From assembly GCF_900747795.2 (NCBI RefSeq), contig NC_041408.2, forward strand, positions 40,756,776 to 40,820,775: a stretch of DNA of 64,000 bases, given 5' to 3'. The notes beneath the pieces are model-generated. The model was given only the letters and a program-made list of their open reading frames with translations. It searched no databases and had not been told where the DNA came from. How positions within the stretch are numbered: position 1 is the first letter of the stretch; every line of letters starts with the position of its first letter. This stretch comes from Erpetoichthys calabaricus. Its lineage: Eukaryota > Chordata > Cladistia > Polypteriformes > Polypteridae. The position numbers and the translations under genes were made by a program. Of this stretch, positions 23,751 through 36,952 are shown piece after piece.

Positions 23751-23989
23751 ACTGCTCGGATAGTGAAACAAAATTCCATATTCCAAGAGACCACTATTCT
23801 AGAGCCATCTCAGGTATTCAAGTCAATGAAAGGAGCTTTGCACCAGGCACTAGGGATTCTCCATGATTTTCACTAAAAAGACTATTAGTGATTGGTAAAT
23901 TGGCAGATCACAAAAGCCAATCGTTTCAGTCCCTGCTTTTCTAAGCTTTATGATAACTTTGTTACAGTACTCCTTTACCAAGATACCTT

Positions 23990-24297
23990 GCTTCCTGGGT
24001 CCTCCCTGCGTGGAGTTTGCATGTTCTCCCCGTGTCTGCGTGGGTTTCCTCCGGGCGCTCTGGTTTCCTCCCACAATCCAAAGACATGCAGGTTAGGTGG
24101 ATTGGCGATTCTTAATTGGCACTAGTGTGTGCTTGGTGTGTGGGTGCATTTGTGTGTGTCCTGCGGTGGGTTGGCACCCTGCCCGGGATTGGTTCCTGCC
24201 TTGTGCCCTGTGTTGGCTGGGATTGGCTCCAGCAGACCCCCGTGACCCTGTGTTCAGATTCAGCGGGTTGGAAAATGGATGGATGGATGGACTCTTC
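23990..24297 (+). repeat. SINE of the same family, longer copy
   Basis: The copy carries GTGGAGTTTGCATGTTCTCC, GGGTTTCCTCCGGGCGCTC, AAAGACATGCAGGTTAG and GGTGGGTTGGCACCCTGCCC, and ends in (GGAT)n. I recognise it as a widespread fish SINE/LINE tail. No clear target duplication was found. The tRNA-like head is missing here. Confidence 0.65.
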
Positions 24298-25843
24298 TGT
24301 ATAACAGGGAGCGAGAGGCGAATGGAATACTTTCTTTACATTAAAGAAACAAAGTAATAAAGTCAACTGAGAAAAAGGAATCATGGGAGTCGTCCTCCTG
24401 CACAGTTAGACAAACGGCAACAAAAGCTACTTGAATGAATTCAGACCTTTTTAGTTTCAGTTCGGACTGTGTTAAGTGCATCAACTTACATTTTTAATTG
24501 GAAAATTAATTAGATAAAAGAAGAATGTGAAAGTATTGCTTAGTTAAACAATAGACTTGTTAGCTTAACAGCAAATGTATCTTTTACTTATAAACCTATT
24601 TATCAAGAACACACAAGACTAACATGCTTAACAACTTTTGACAATTTGAGCCTTTTGTTTTTTTAATTAAAGATTTGTACTGTGTTTATTATTTGTTGCG
24701 GTGTGTCATACAGCAGAGGTTTTGGTAAGAAACTACCTAATTAAAATGGTAGTCTATATTTATAATAACACCTCGAGAATTACAAATATCCAGCTGATAC
24801 AATGAAGAAAACAAAAACCACCTGCATAAATACAGTAAATGTATATCTTTAACAGCAAAAAAGCTGTAGTGCGATTAAAGATTTAAAGTGATTAAAACCT
24901 GTAAGTGCATGTATATTTACATTTAAGCAGTGTTTAACTGACAAAGTCAATTAATTCAATGTGTGAAAAAAATTGAGAGAAAAATGGTGAACTTTTTTAA
25001 ATTAAGCTTTGCTTCAGATAGGTATATTACAGAAAAAAAAAAAATACACACAATATGACAGCTGGTAATTAATGAGAAACATTTTATTTCCCCATTATGT
25101 GATCTGTATTACGGATACATATTTTTGTGCATATTTAATTAGCATGCATTTTATGAACGTTTATTTTAGTATTTTTATGGTAACTGAACAAGCCCCCAGA
25201 CTTTTATTTTGTTAACAAAAAAAATGAACAGTTAATACCTGTGATCTAGTTTAATTATAAAAATATACTTTAAATATAGGACGTAAGGCTTCTATGTGTT
25301 CGATTACGCCAGAGCTTAGTGTAAAACATCTTTTAAATGGATTAAAAAAAAAAAAAAGTCATCGGTATCATCCATAAAATGCCCAATTCGAGCATCCCTA
25401 CCAGGCACCTTATTTGTAATGAGCTTATAGGCTCAAGAAATATTTGAGAAGGAGGAATGGACTGGTAATCGAAACTGAATAACATTGAAAATTAAATTAA
25501 TTTTAAAAAGTAGGCAGTAGGTCAAATCCAGAACGAGCAAAATTTAGCATCCCAAGCAAAAAATAATCAAAAATCACAGTCAAAAAGAGCAAGAAAAAAA
25601 AAGTACTAGCTATCTAAAATATTTTCCTTAAAAATGCTAATCATAATGATTATGTCACAATGGCATTTTAAATATTAAACGTGTAATGGTTTCATATATT
25701 GTAATGAGAGCAACCATGTTGTACCAACCAGCGTAGAAACCATATACAACATGGGAGAGAATATGAAAACAGCACAGAATCACAATAACATAAGCAAAAC
25801 GGTGAAGGATGAAACAATAATAATTGCATGTATAATAATAATA

Positions 25844-26745
25844 CAGTAATCCCTCCTCCATCGCGGGGATTGCGTTCCAGAGCCACCCGCGAAATAAGAA
25901 AATCCGCGAAGTAGAAACCATATGTTTATATGGTTATTTTTATATTGTCATGCTTGGGTCACAGATTTGCGCAGAAACACAGGAGGTTGTAGAGAGACAG
26001 GAACGTTATTCAAACACTGCAAACAAACATTTGTCTCTTTTTCAAAAGTTTAAACTGTGCTCCATGACAAGACAGAGATGACAGTTCCGTCTCACAATTA
26101 AAAGAATGCAAATATATCTTCCTCTTCAAAGGAGTGCATGTCAGGAGCAGTGACTGTCACAGAGATAGAGAGAAAAGCAAACAAATCAATAGGGCTGTTT
26201 GGCTTTTAAGTATGCAAAGCACCGCGGCACAAAGCTGTTGAAGGCGGCAGCTCACACCCCCTCCATCAGGATCAGACAAAGAGAGAGAGACAGAGTTTGT
26301 TTTTCAATCAAAAATCAATACGTGCCCTTCGAGCTTTTAAGTATGCAAAGCACCTTGCAGCATGTCGTTTTAGGAAGCAGCTGCACAAAAGATAGCAACG
26401 TGAAGATAATCTTTCAGCATTTTTGGACGAGCGTCCGTATCGTCTAGGTGTGCGAACAGCCCCCCTGCTCAATCCCCCTACGTCAGGATCAGAGAAAGTC
26501 AGCGCAAGAGAGAGAGAAAAGTAAGCTGGGTAGCTTCTCAGCCATCTGCCAATAGCGTCCCTTGTATGAAATCAACTGGGCAAACCAACTGAGGAAGCAT
26601 GTACCAGAAATTAAACGACCCATTGTCCGCAGAAATCCACAAACCAGCAAAAAATCTGCAATATATATTTAAATATGCTTATATATAAAATCCGTGATGG
26701 AGTGAAGCCGCGAAAGGCGAAGCGCGATATAGCGAGGGATTACTG
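25844..26745. mobile_element. Tigger-like non-autonomous element, copy 2, inverted
   Basis: The 902-base unit is flanked by TA (25842-25843, 26746-26747) and is the reverse complement of the copy at 13167-14066 over its full length with scattered differences, e.g. TTTGTCTCTTTTTCAAAAGT in this one. The same termini are present. Copies 1 and 2 differ in length by only two bases. Confidence 0.85.
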
Positions 26746-26749
26746 TACA

Positions 26750-27595
26750 TATATATAGTGCCTTTCCCATGCTCAAGGCACTTACAGAATATAAGAAAGA
26801 ATGGCAGGGTATACAGTATATAGCATTGTACAAACCAGATAAATAAGATTATGACAGTGAAGTCAGAGGGAAACAAAAAACGGACAACATAATTGGCGGT
26901 CTAGCACACGCACACACACACACACACACACAGGTTACATGAGCATCTTGAACTGAGGGAAGGGTAATAAAGTCAAGTAGAGCTAAAAGTCTTCCTGAAC
27001 AGATGAGTTTTGAGCTTTTTTTTTTTTTTTATATATAAAGAATTCATGGAGTCAGCTGACCTGATTAATTTCAGTAGGTCATTCCAGAGTCTGGTCGCTA
27101 TACAGCTGAAGGCCCTGTCACACATGGAGTGTAGATTAGTGTGGGGTACAACAAGATTGCCAGAATCAGAGGACCTTAGTGGGCAGGCAGGCACATAGTG
27201 ATGGAGAAGGTCACTGATGTAGTTTGGCGCGAGGTTATTTAAGGCTTTGTAGGTTATTAGTAGGATTTTACATTCGATTCTGTAAGACACAGGGAGCCAG
27301 TGAAGACGGAGCAGGATGGGTGTGATGTGCTCGCTGCTGCTGGTTCAAGTAAGGACTCTTGGAGCTCAGTTTTGAATAAGCTGGAGCGGTGATATAAAAG
27401 ATTAGAAGGGGCACCTGCCAGTAGGGAATTACAATAGTCGACACGGGATGTGATAAAAGCATGGACAAGTTTCTCAGCATTAGAGAAGGAGAGGAAGGAG
27501 CGAACACGGGATATGTTACGGAGGTGAAAGTAAGAAAGTTTCTTAATGTGATTTATGTGGCGGAATAAGAGATCTTATGAAAAAAATAGTCCTGG
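26750..27595 (-). pseudogene. L2-type LINE, 3' end with RT C-terminal coding
   Basis: On the minus strand 27290-26973 encodes KILLITYKALNNLAPNYISD, LRSSDSGNLVVPHTNLHSMC and DRAFSCIATRLWNDLL. This is the highly characteristic post-RT region of fish L2-family LINEs, ending LKTHLFRKTF. Downstream (26760-26790) is the typical AAGGCACT 3' tail motif. The copy is truncated at about 27595, and a run of K codons inside marks slippage. Confidence 0.8.
26905..26932. repeat. (CA)n microsatellite
   Basis: About 13 CA units with one CG interruption lie within the 3' part of the L2 LINE copy. Confidence 0.95.
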
Positions 27596-28230
27596 CAAAA
27601 ATCACAATGCTACTATTCAAACCACCACAAAAGGTTCTTCAGGCCGAGTTCAGCCACAGGTCACCCAAAATTCCTAGGCAAGTGGTGCAAAACACCACCC
27701 CGATTTCTACCTAAGATTGATGGGTACAGCAGGCAGGATCTCCTTGATATTACTTGAAACAACATGAGAGACAATTTTTAATCTGCTTTCATCTACAACA
27801 CTGTTTGATTTTCCAAGGGTTTTCTTAACAAAAGGCACATAACACAATACATCTATCAAGAATCATAAGGCATGCAAACTCCTGCATCACACCAGAGTAA
27901 CAATTCGAATTGTGACCAAGGCTTTGAAATAATGGAGCATGTGAAGATTAATTTAAAAAACAAAATATACAGTACTTCAACAAGCAGATCTATGATGCAT
28001 TATCTGGCATGTACCAATTACTATAAAAGAAAAAAGACCCACTACTTGGTCTGCCAAAAACAAAACTAATACAATACATTCTCTGGCTAAACAATAGCTT
28101 AGCAGCAGCAGAAGGTGGGCCTCCCCTTCTTCTGTTATCAAATCATAAAAAAAAAAAAAACGTCATGTACAGTTTTTCAATGTCTTTACTCTTAAAAAGC
28201 AACTTCTGGTTGGAATCTTATCCATTAAGT

Positions 28231-28824
28231 CGGTGTTGGTCCTGGAGACTAAAGGTGGCAGCAAGACTCATTCCAACCAGATTCACAATCACAACTGATC
28301 TCATTTAATTATCTGTCTTTTTTCTCTTCTCTTATTCTGCATTCAGGAAATCAAAACAGTATGATTTTTACATTTCTGTTTTGCTAAAGCTTTACACTCT
28401 TGTTTTTTCTTATTATTTAACTCTTTTCTGTTTAGTTTACTCCTTTTATTATATCCCAATAATGCCAAGTAAAAACAAACAGTAGACAATTGGACAAACA
28501 AGCCTGAATGACAAAAAGGCTACAACTATTTCAACATCAGACCCACTAATAACGGATTAACTAACAAGAACACCCGGAAAAGCAGAATGAAAAATCAGGA
28601 TGAACATATTAAAAACTGAAAAAACAAAAAAACTGAATTATCCCCATTTAACTGCTTATTAGATTTTAATAAAAATTTACCAATCCTGGTTTTATAATTT
28701 CTACACCACAACACAGAAAATGTGAAATAACAGCTCACTTAATTAGGTTAGGACTCCAATTAAAAAACAAACGTTGGTTGTAACAAAAACCTGCAGCTAC
28801 AGTTGGCCTCAAGGACCATTTATG
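28231..28824. mobile_element. hAT-like non-autonomous element, second subfamily
   Basis: Exact 8-base repeats CATTAAGT flank it (28223-28230, 28825-28832). It shares the CCTGCAGC(T)ACAGT...GGACC terminal block with the other hAT-like MITEs but has a different interior, matching 230-595. The length is 594 bases and it is non-coding. Confidence 0.75.
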
Positions 28825-29338
28825 CATTAAGTCATAAAAGGTAGATCAGTCTTTTCCAAATGGTTTCCTGTGGCAATCCTTGTAGCCATGTCAGCCAGTT
28901 ACAAAGCCAATTTTGTTAAAGCACAAGTTTTCATTTGAAAATGGATGAGTGTTTTTTAATTTGGCAAAGCACAACAATAATTAGCAGTGCTGCTAAAAGA
29001 AGATGTTCACTTTTAGAGCCACAGGGTGACTTTTACTCTAAAATAGTTTTTTTTTTTATTCTGAAGAGGTGAGATTCTGCACACAGATAAAACAACTACA
29101 ACGTACTGTCACCAATCCAACACATCCACAGTTTCAAAAATGCCTTCACACTGCCACTCTGAAAATACTCTGTAGTTGACAGGTTGAGAACCAATGCTAT
29201 AGGTCACAATAAATTGCCCGTTAAAAACCAGAAAGTATCAGTATATTGTAAAAATTCTCCCTATGTACTGAATGATTTAAAAAATGAAGTGACTAATTAT
29301 TGTAGCTGCTATAATTACAGGAAATTAATTTTATACCA

Positions 29339-29600
29339 ATGGCAACTAGTATGACTGCCTCACAGCTCTAGAGTGCTGGTTCAAACCCTACACCTTGCTA
29401 TTGTCCGTGTGACATTTACATATTGTCCCCATGCCTGGTGAGGTTTCTCCTCCCATATTCCAAAGGCACATGTGCTTGACTGTAAATCAGCCCAGTATGG
29501 GAGCGAGACAGAGTGTTATGGATTGGCACCTCATCTTACCCTGTTCCAGATGATCTCAGGATTGATTCTGGCTCACCATGTTCTTATAACTGAAAATTGT
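29339..29600 (+). repeat. SINE with tRNA-like head
   Basis: The head GACTGCCTCACAGCTCTAGA and GGTTCAAACCC (a pol III B-box match) is followed by degenerate versions of the middle and tail blocks seen at 23990-24297 (CCCATATTCCAAAGGCACAT, GGATTGGCACC, GATTGATTCTGGCTC). It joins the tRNA-derived head to the tail family. It is old and diverged. Confidence 0.55.
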
Positions 29601-29663
29601 GGACTAAAAAAATCTAAGTACAGTATGTCCTTTGTATTCTATACACACATTTTAACTAAATTA

Positions 29664-30988
<1,325 letters not shown>

Positions 30989-32479
30989 TATATCAAAGTA
31001 TAACAAGCATTCCACCACACATTCTTCCAGCAATTGTTAATGAATATGGATGAAATTTCACATTTTTCCTTAAAAAAGTAAAATGTACAATAACTTGCAG
31101 GGCAAACTCACTCTCACACATACACACACACTCTCTTAAACTGTCAATTCTGAGAGACTAATTAACTTAACCAGCATGTTTTAGGAACTGGGAGTAAAAC
31201 CAGAACATTTACAAAAAAGACACATGCAGACATGCAACTGAATAGGGATCTGAACCAAGAGAAGCTGAAGCATTCAGTACTTTGTTGCCCTGCTTGAAAC
31301 CTGTCTGTAAGTTATTAATATAGGGACATTTAGGACAACAAAGCCAAAATCATGTCAGCTTTCATTTAATTATTCTTTGTATTTAATAAATGCATGGTAA
31401 AAAAGTGACTCGAACAGACCTTAAAAAAAAAAAAAAAAAAAAAAACAACTTCTGGATTGTCACACTTAATGAATGTAGTTAAAGGCTAATAGGTTTTGAC
31501 AATATTTTGAGGCGTCTCCATAACAGATTACAGCAAACACAACCCTTGAGAATCATGCCTGCTTCAGTGTTCCATTGCAATCCATTTTCATGGGTTATGT
31601 TTACTATTAGCAGAGCACCTTGCCTATTAGATGTTTACTCGCACATTCCTACATTAAAATATGCACACAGTACAAAATTGTTCAAATTAAAACTAAACAT
31701 CAAGCATTGAACAAATTTAGATTTAACATTATTTACAGTCATATCAAAACTGCTATTCTAATATGCATAATTCTCATAATGGGTCAACAAGTGAAAGGGC
31801 AAAGACTAAATCTATGAAAAATTAACTTTCTCGAAAAACTAATTTTATCCATTCTTTCTCTTACCAATTGTTCTGAATAAGGAGGGAAAATTAGAACTTT
31901 AATGCCATAAAAAAGAGACGACCTTTTATAAAAGTGGTGGCGTATATGGCCATAAAATCCTGTAAAGGAAACAATGGTTAAAAATGGATAGATAACACAC
32001 TATAAAATAACCAGTTTTATCAAATGCTATCAAAGCACAAATATTTGAGCTGACCCACACACCAATCTGACGTTCGCACAGTACAATTGGTCCAAAATAA
32101 CCTTCAAGCACCACGGATCTGGGGGGTCTGTATGGACAGTATGGCGCGGTTCATTAAAATAGAATTACGACCTTAAACTCGACATACACAAGTTTAAGAA
32201 TGAACAGATTTAGTATTTACGTGTACACGACTATGCAAGAAAACGCAATGTTTGCGTTTGGAAAAAGATGAATTTTTACCTACGTTAACCACTATTCTTT
32301 TCTCACGGAGGTTAATTTGTATAACGTGCGTTTCTCATGGCTTTATTCATCTTGTTAATCGTTAACATATTTTTAGTAAAAGGTTTTAGTTTTCTTACGC
32401 GTACGACCATCATTATGTTTGGGTTTTTCATCTGAAACAAACAACAGAGCCACGGTGTTCAATGTGAATAAACTAACAC

Positions 32480-33130
32480 ATTTTCCTCCTCCAGTTTCCT
32501 GCTCTGCGATAACTGCGTATTCCATCTGCATTCTCTAAAGTCCGTAGTCCGTTGACTTCCCAGGACACACTTGTGGTTAAGCCTTCGTAGTGTTCAATTT
32601 ACCCGTACGTATTTCCAATTAACAAATCACAGTTCCTAATTTAGTATTAATAAACTGAGCTAGCAGTATCGTTTTAAAATAATCAATTACTTAGCTATTT
32701 TTGAAGTAGCGTCGTTCCTCTTCTTTACATTTAATGAAAACAACAAATACAACAAACTAAAAACTAAAGGGTTTGAACAGAAATAAAAAATCAAAAACCT
32801 GATCATTAAAGTAATATCTCGTACTTCTATAGTGCGAAAAATTACTTAATTTGGCACTGCAGCAATTCACATAGTTCCAGTTGCGCGATTTGAACGACGT
32901 CTTCGTTAACTAATATCTTTTCGCTTGCTTGGTTAATCCCGCCCCTAGGGGCATTTTATGTCCATTTTTGCCAATCCCAAAACTGAAGGCGGGCTCTTCT
33001 GCTCTTGCTTGGGTGGAGCGTACAGTGCTTGGTCGTCTGTGTGTTGCAGTTGTTTGAGTTCGTTTCCGGTGCCGCAGTGCAGGTGGGCTGGTGAGCGTCC
33101 CGGTTGCCATAGTAAGATTCTGAAATAACA
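32480..33130. promoter_or_regulatory. Putative bidirectional promoter of SANBR (left) and the coiled-coil gene (right)
   Basis: CpG dinucleotides, rare elsewhere in the window, cluster here. A CCCGCCCCT Sp1-type box lies near 32938 and a CCAAT near 32971. The stretch sits between the 5' ends of two divergent genes, neither of which has its first exon assigned. No TATA box is evident. The transcription starts themselves cannot be seen; placement is inference from composition and gene orientation. Confidence 0.45.
33103..33116 (+). promoter_or_regulatory. RFX X-box-like motif
   Basis: GTTGCCATAGTAAG matches the palindromic X-box consensus GTNRCC-N(0-3)-RGYAAC at 11 of 12 defined positions, with only the last base differing. 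X-boxes bind RFX factors and are common in promoters of ciliary genes. It lies in the CpG-bearing stretch upstream of the plus-strand coiled-coil gene. Chance occurrence is possible. Confidence 0.45.
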
Positions 33131-35141
33131 AAGGTGAAGAAGAACGCCCTCCTCGAAGAAAGCCGAGTTATCTCTGTATTGTACTGAACTCCACAAAAGA
33201 GTATCAGTTTTGTGTAAATCATCCAGTTGATAAACCATAAGATCGTTTTTTTTAATTGAGCAGTTTTTGAGCGTCATCGGGTTCATATTGTGAGATTGTT
33301 CAAGCTGTGGAATTTAATAACAGCGTGCCGATTTAAAGAATTTTTTAGAGGGCATGCTTTAGGATTTCCGAAAATAAATTAGGTAAGAATGCAGTGGGGA
33401 TTATAAATATGACTGTTTAGCATTGTGTTTGGACTGTCGGAGAACTTTAATCATTGTCCACCAATCAGTTTGTTTTTCGGTGTGTTCTTTTGTAAAATGT
33501 CTTTAAATATCACAATCAAAACGTGTTTAAAAGGCTTAACTTCGTTTAGTAAAGAATATCCAGACAGTTTGAGTCTAAATCAGTGCCCACATTTCACGCG
33601 CTTGTTTCTGAGCCTTTTCGTATTTACAATCAGAAACCATTCCGTTGTTTTCTAATATTTAACATGCTATTTATTTTAAATTAAAGAACAGTATGTGTTT
33701 TGTCTTTTTTTCCTGAGAAAAATTTAAAACCGAAGTGTTTATAGCAAAAGACCTTTGAAAAATATAAATGGGCTCACTGAAGTAATGTCAAACACAAAAA
33801 GGAAAAAAGAATACATCGTAGACAAACGAAAAAAGTAAGAAGTTCAGGTTTATTTATTGAAATCTAAGCTTTTATTTGTGATCTCAATAGTTATCTATAT
33901 ACATTTTGAGTCATTTTAGGGTTGCTGGGGACAGAAGCCCATCATTCCAGCCCCTGACACAATACAGGAACCTACTCTGAATAGGTCCATCACAGGACAC
34001 ATTCAAGCATACTGTATTCTTACCTGCACTCCTAATACAGTAGTCCAATCAACAATACCAGTACATCTGAGCAGAACCCTTTCAGATATGTATGAAGAAG
34101 AATAGGGAGATTTCACACAGACCATAGACAAATCAAGACTGCAAACAACACACTGGTAATGAATAGAAGATTACCTAATTTTGCGTCCCTAGAGCTATAA
34201 AACAGCAACATTAAGCACTGAGGATCATGTCACCCACAGATCATAACAGAATGGCAAAAAAGTATTACTGGAGACAAGAAAACTGAACTGGATGAATGAA
34301 ACTAGATAGGCATGGGCAGCGAAAGCTTTTTTGAGTTTTCACTGTACTAATTCTAATGAATTATGAGGAGGAAAGGTTAACTAATTGAGCATTCTAATAA
34401 ATTAAGTAATGCAATTTTCTGGAATGTTAACTTCAATTGAAAAATTTTCTCAAAGACATGTTTGGTATGTGACAGCATTTTGAAGATATACCAAGATGTG
34501 TAGATCAGAGTATTGATGTTTATTCTGAATGGTTAGTGGATACTCAAATGTCTGAGGTTTTTTTTCAGGATGGTGAAAGCTGGCTTTCATACCATATAAA
34601 ATCTTCTTTTTCACATTCATATTTACTGTGGCCTAGATGCTATTTCAAAAGCACTGGATAATCAAAGGAAAATGACAATTTAAAGTCACCTGTCAATCCA
34701 GTAACATATCATCCCTACTGGGAACCAAACTAGGATTCAGCCTCTGACAGGCAGCACCACTACCTGTAATAAGGTGGCACTTTTGTGTGGTGCAAAAAGA
34801 TTTTCTTGAATTCAAGGCTTGATTGTAGCAGGAGTGGTGCCCAGCCTAAAATGCAATTTTATTTTTATTATTGATGTATTTAGCTTTTGTGCCTCTAGCG
34901 AGAACACGCTGGTACAGTTGATGCTATGCACTCTAGTTCACCTTTCTGGCCCAGTTTCTGTATGTGTCTGTGTGGATGTTCCTTGGGAATCTTGTTTTCC
35001 TTCCTCATCGCAAAATGAAATGTGTGTCGTTTAACTAGTTAAAATAAAAAATGTAATTGGAAAATGCATATTTCAACAGGTGTTCTACTGTTTCTATGAT
35101 AACCCATAAAACCATTCTACAATTATATTTACATAAACAGC

Positions 35142-35354
35142 ATGCTACAAAACAAAGCTTCCAAAACACAACAATGTACTGGGAAGCCAACTATGTTGCT
35201 ATCTGACATCAAGACCCCTGTAGTGCAGAAGGAGCTGTCTGGTGTGACAGGAGTAGCCATCCCTTCACATACGAGAGCTGAGGAATCAAAGAATGTTGTC
35301 TGCAGAAAAGATAAAGGTGATCAGCAAAGAATCACAAGAAACAAATCTGTCCAG
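35142..35354 (+). CDS. Unnamed coiled-coil protein, first coding exon
   Basis: An open stretch of 71 codons starts at ATG 35142 and ends at an AG/GTAATT donor in phase 0. It encodes a basic, Ser/Thr/Lys-rich N terminus with no recognised domain, starting MLQNKASKTQQCTG and ending ITRNKSVQ. An AG at 35139-35140 just before the ATG may be the acceptor after an upstream non-coding exon, probably near 33 kb. I accept this exon because its phase fits exon 2 exactly and its donor is good, but it has no homology support from me. The predicted protein is 253 residues in total. A short L2-type LINE tail lies just downstream in the intron (about 35369-35412). Confidence 0.6.
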
Positions 35355-35368
35355 GTAATTACATTTAA

Positions 35369-35412
35369 TAATAATAATTCATTACATTTATATAGCGCTT
35401 TTCTCAGTACAT
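35369..35412 (+). repeat. Short L2-type LINE tail
   Basis: (AAT)n then TTCATTACATTTATATAGCG followed by CTTTTCTCAGTAC is the typical 3' tail of fish L2/CR1-type LINEs. It lies 15 bases inside an intron of the coiled-coil gene, right after a donor site. Confidence 0.5.
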
Positions 35413-36321
35413 TTGATGAAAGTGTTTGGGGAAAACACAAATTGTATGTGGAGTAGTTGGGAAAAGTGAAACTTTAAGATGTATCAAATTTAGTTCAATT
35501 AAGATTTCAGACCAATTCAGTGTACTGCATTAAAGCCAATGATTTTTAACATAGGGAGTAAGTGATAAAAATATGTTCTTATCAAACATGAAATTTGAAA
35601 ATTGTTCAGTCAGTTTAGTAATGTCAGAGCATTATAGTGGGGTGCCTTGTCCAGAATTTGTCTCAGGATCTCAGGAAGTGAGTTTTCTGGTTCCTTACTG
35701 AAATCTGTAGAAATATGTCTCTGGTCAAAGAAAGGAGGCCTCCTTTATGTGGCTAGAGTAGGAATCCACCATGAGGAGGCAGTAACATGTTATGTTATAA
35801 AAACTGGACTGTTGGTCTTTGCCCTTACATTAGGACTTACAAGACAAAGGTGAACATTTGTTTGAGGGTAATCCCTGTCCATTGAAATAATTTTGGTACT
35901 GATTCAGTAGTGACCTCCTGAAGAGGACAATGTGAACTGAAAGTGGAAAGCAAAGACAATTGTCTCCTTAGGAAAAAGGAGAAAACTGAAGAGAGTGACA
36001 AAGAGCCATAAGAAGGATGGACTGTATAAGAGAACTGACATTCTTTCCTCGTTTAATAGAGGGAAAATGATACAGTCTTGTTCAGCAATGCTCAAGTGGG
36101 ATATACAGGCTTACATCTATTTATCCTAATTTTATGTATATTATAAAATAGAATCATCTTTGCATTATTGTGGTCTGTCAGTATTTGTCTTCAGGATCTT
36201 GTGCTGTGCTCACAAACAGTGCCATGACAGGATGCTCAGAAAGGCCAAAGCAGTAACTCATCCATTGCATAATGTACTTTCCAAGGTGTATCTAAACTCT
36301 GTTATTTAAAATTTTATGTAG

Positions 36322-36453
36322 GTTTGCTTTGATGATCGAAGAAGTTTGTGTGAAAAAATTGTATCCCTTGAAAAAAATGTTTTCCAACTGCAAATTGAGT
36401 TGAAGGAAAAGAATAGTGAAATTTCCAGATTATCACAAATAATGTATGATAAG
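36322..36453 (+). CDS. Unnamed coiled-coil protein, second coding exon
   Basis: The exon is 132 bases (44 codons, phase 0 at both ends) between a TTTTATGTAG acceptor and a GTAAAT donor. The peptide runs VCFDDRRSLCEKIVSLEKNV then FQLQIELKEKNSEISRLSQI, with hydrophobic residues at heptad spacing (I, L, V, L, I, L, I, L), a classic coiled coil. All neighbouring exons of this gene have the same character, which supports a single elongated protein. No catalytic motif is visible. The flanking introns are about 1.0 and 2.8 kb; the downstream one carries a nested LINE insertion. Confidence 0.75.
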
Positions 36454-36799
36454 GTAAATATTATCACATTTCATTAATGCTTGGCACAGGAGGTAACTTT
36501 GTTACCTTGTTAACAGTGTGGGTGGCGTCTGTGTGGAGTTTTCATGCTTTCCCTGTTATCACATAGTTTTTCTACTATCATTTAAAGAATACCAGTCATG
36601 TCACCTGATATTTCCAAATTTATAATCTTCATCTGTAAAGCATCATTTCCTGCCTTCTCTCAGCTGCTCCTATAGCGGGTTTCAGCCCCTTTTCAGCCTG
36701 AACTGGCTTCTCTTACTCATTCTAAACTATGTCTTGAATATAATTTCAGTTGTGACCTATTCTTAGTATAGGGCCATGTACTGTATATTGCAGGCTGTT

Positions 36800-36952
36800 T
36801 GACTCATGGCCTAGTCATGTTCTGTGTGTTTGAGTACTGTGTACAGTTTTGGTCTCCAAGTTACAAAAAGGACATAGCAGTGCTACAAGAAGTCCAGAGA
36901 AGAGCGACTAGACTGATTCCAGTGCTACAAAGGATGAATTATGAAGAAATAT
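36800..36952 (+). repeat. CR1/L2-like LINE 3' part, left segment, interrupted by L1
   Basis: The plus strand encodes [20 protein letters not shown] then [12 protein letters not shown], the C-terminal end of an L2/CR1-type ORF2. It stops at the target duplication of an inserted L1 and resumes at 38637. The same region is uninterrupted at 45640-46440. Confidence 0.75.

Noticed and set aside
23571-24384. Several frames of 62-90 codons with repeated GWHPARD and WDWLQQTP text
   Set aside because: These are translations of the SINE tail in both orientations, so shared peptides reflect the repeat and not a gene family.
26905-26932. CRISPR-like or regulatory tandem repeat
   Set aside because: It is a plain (CA)n microsatellite without spacers.
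32910-33286. Minus-strand frames of 73-113 codons at the presumed promoter
   Set aside because: CpG-bearing promoter sequence with overlapping frames on one strand, no similarity to SANBR and no consistent splice signals.
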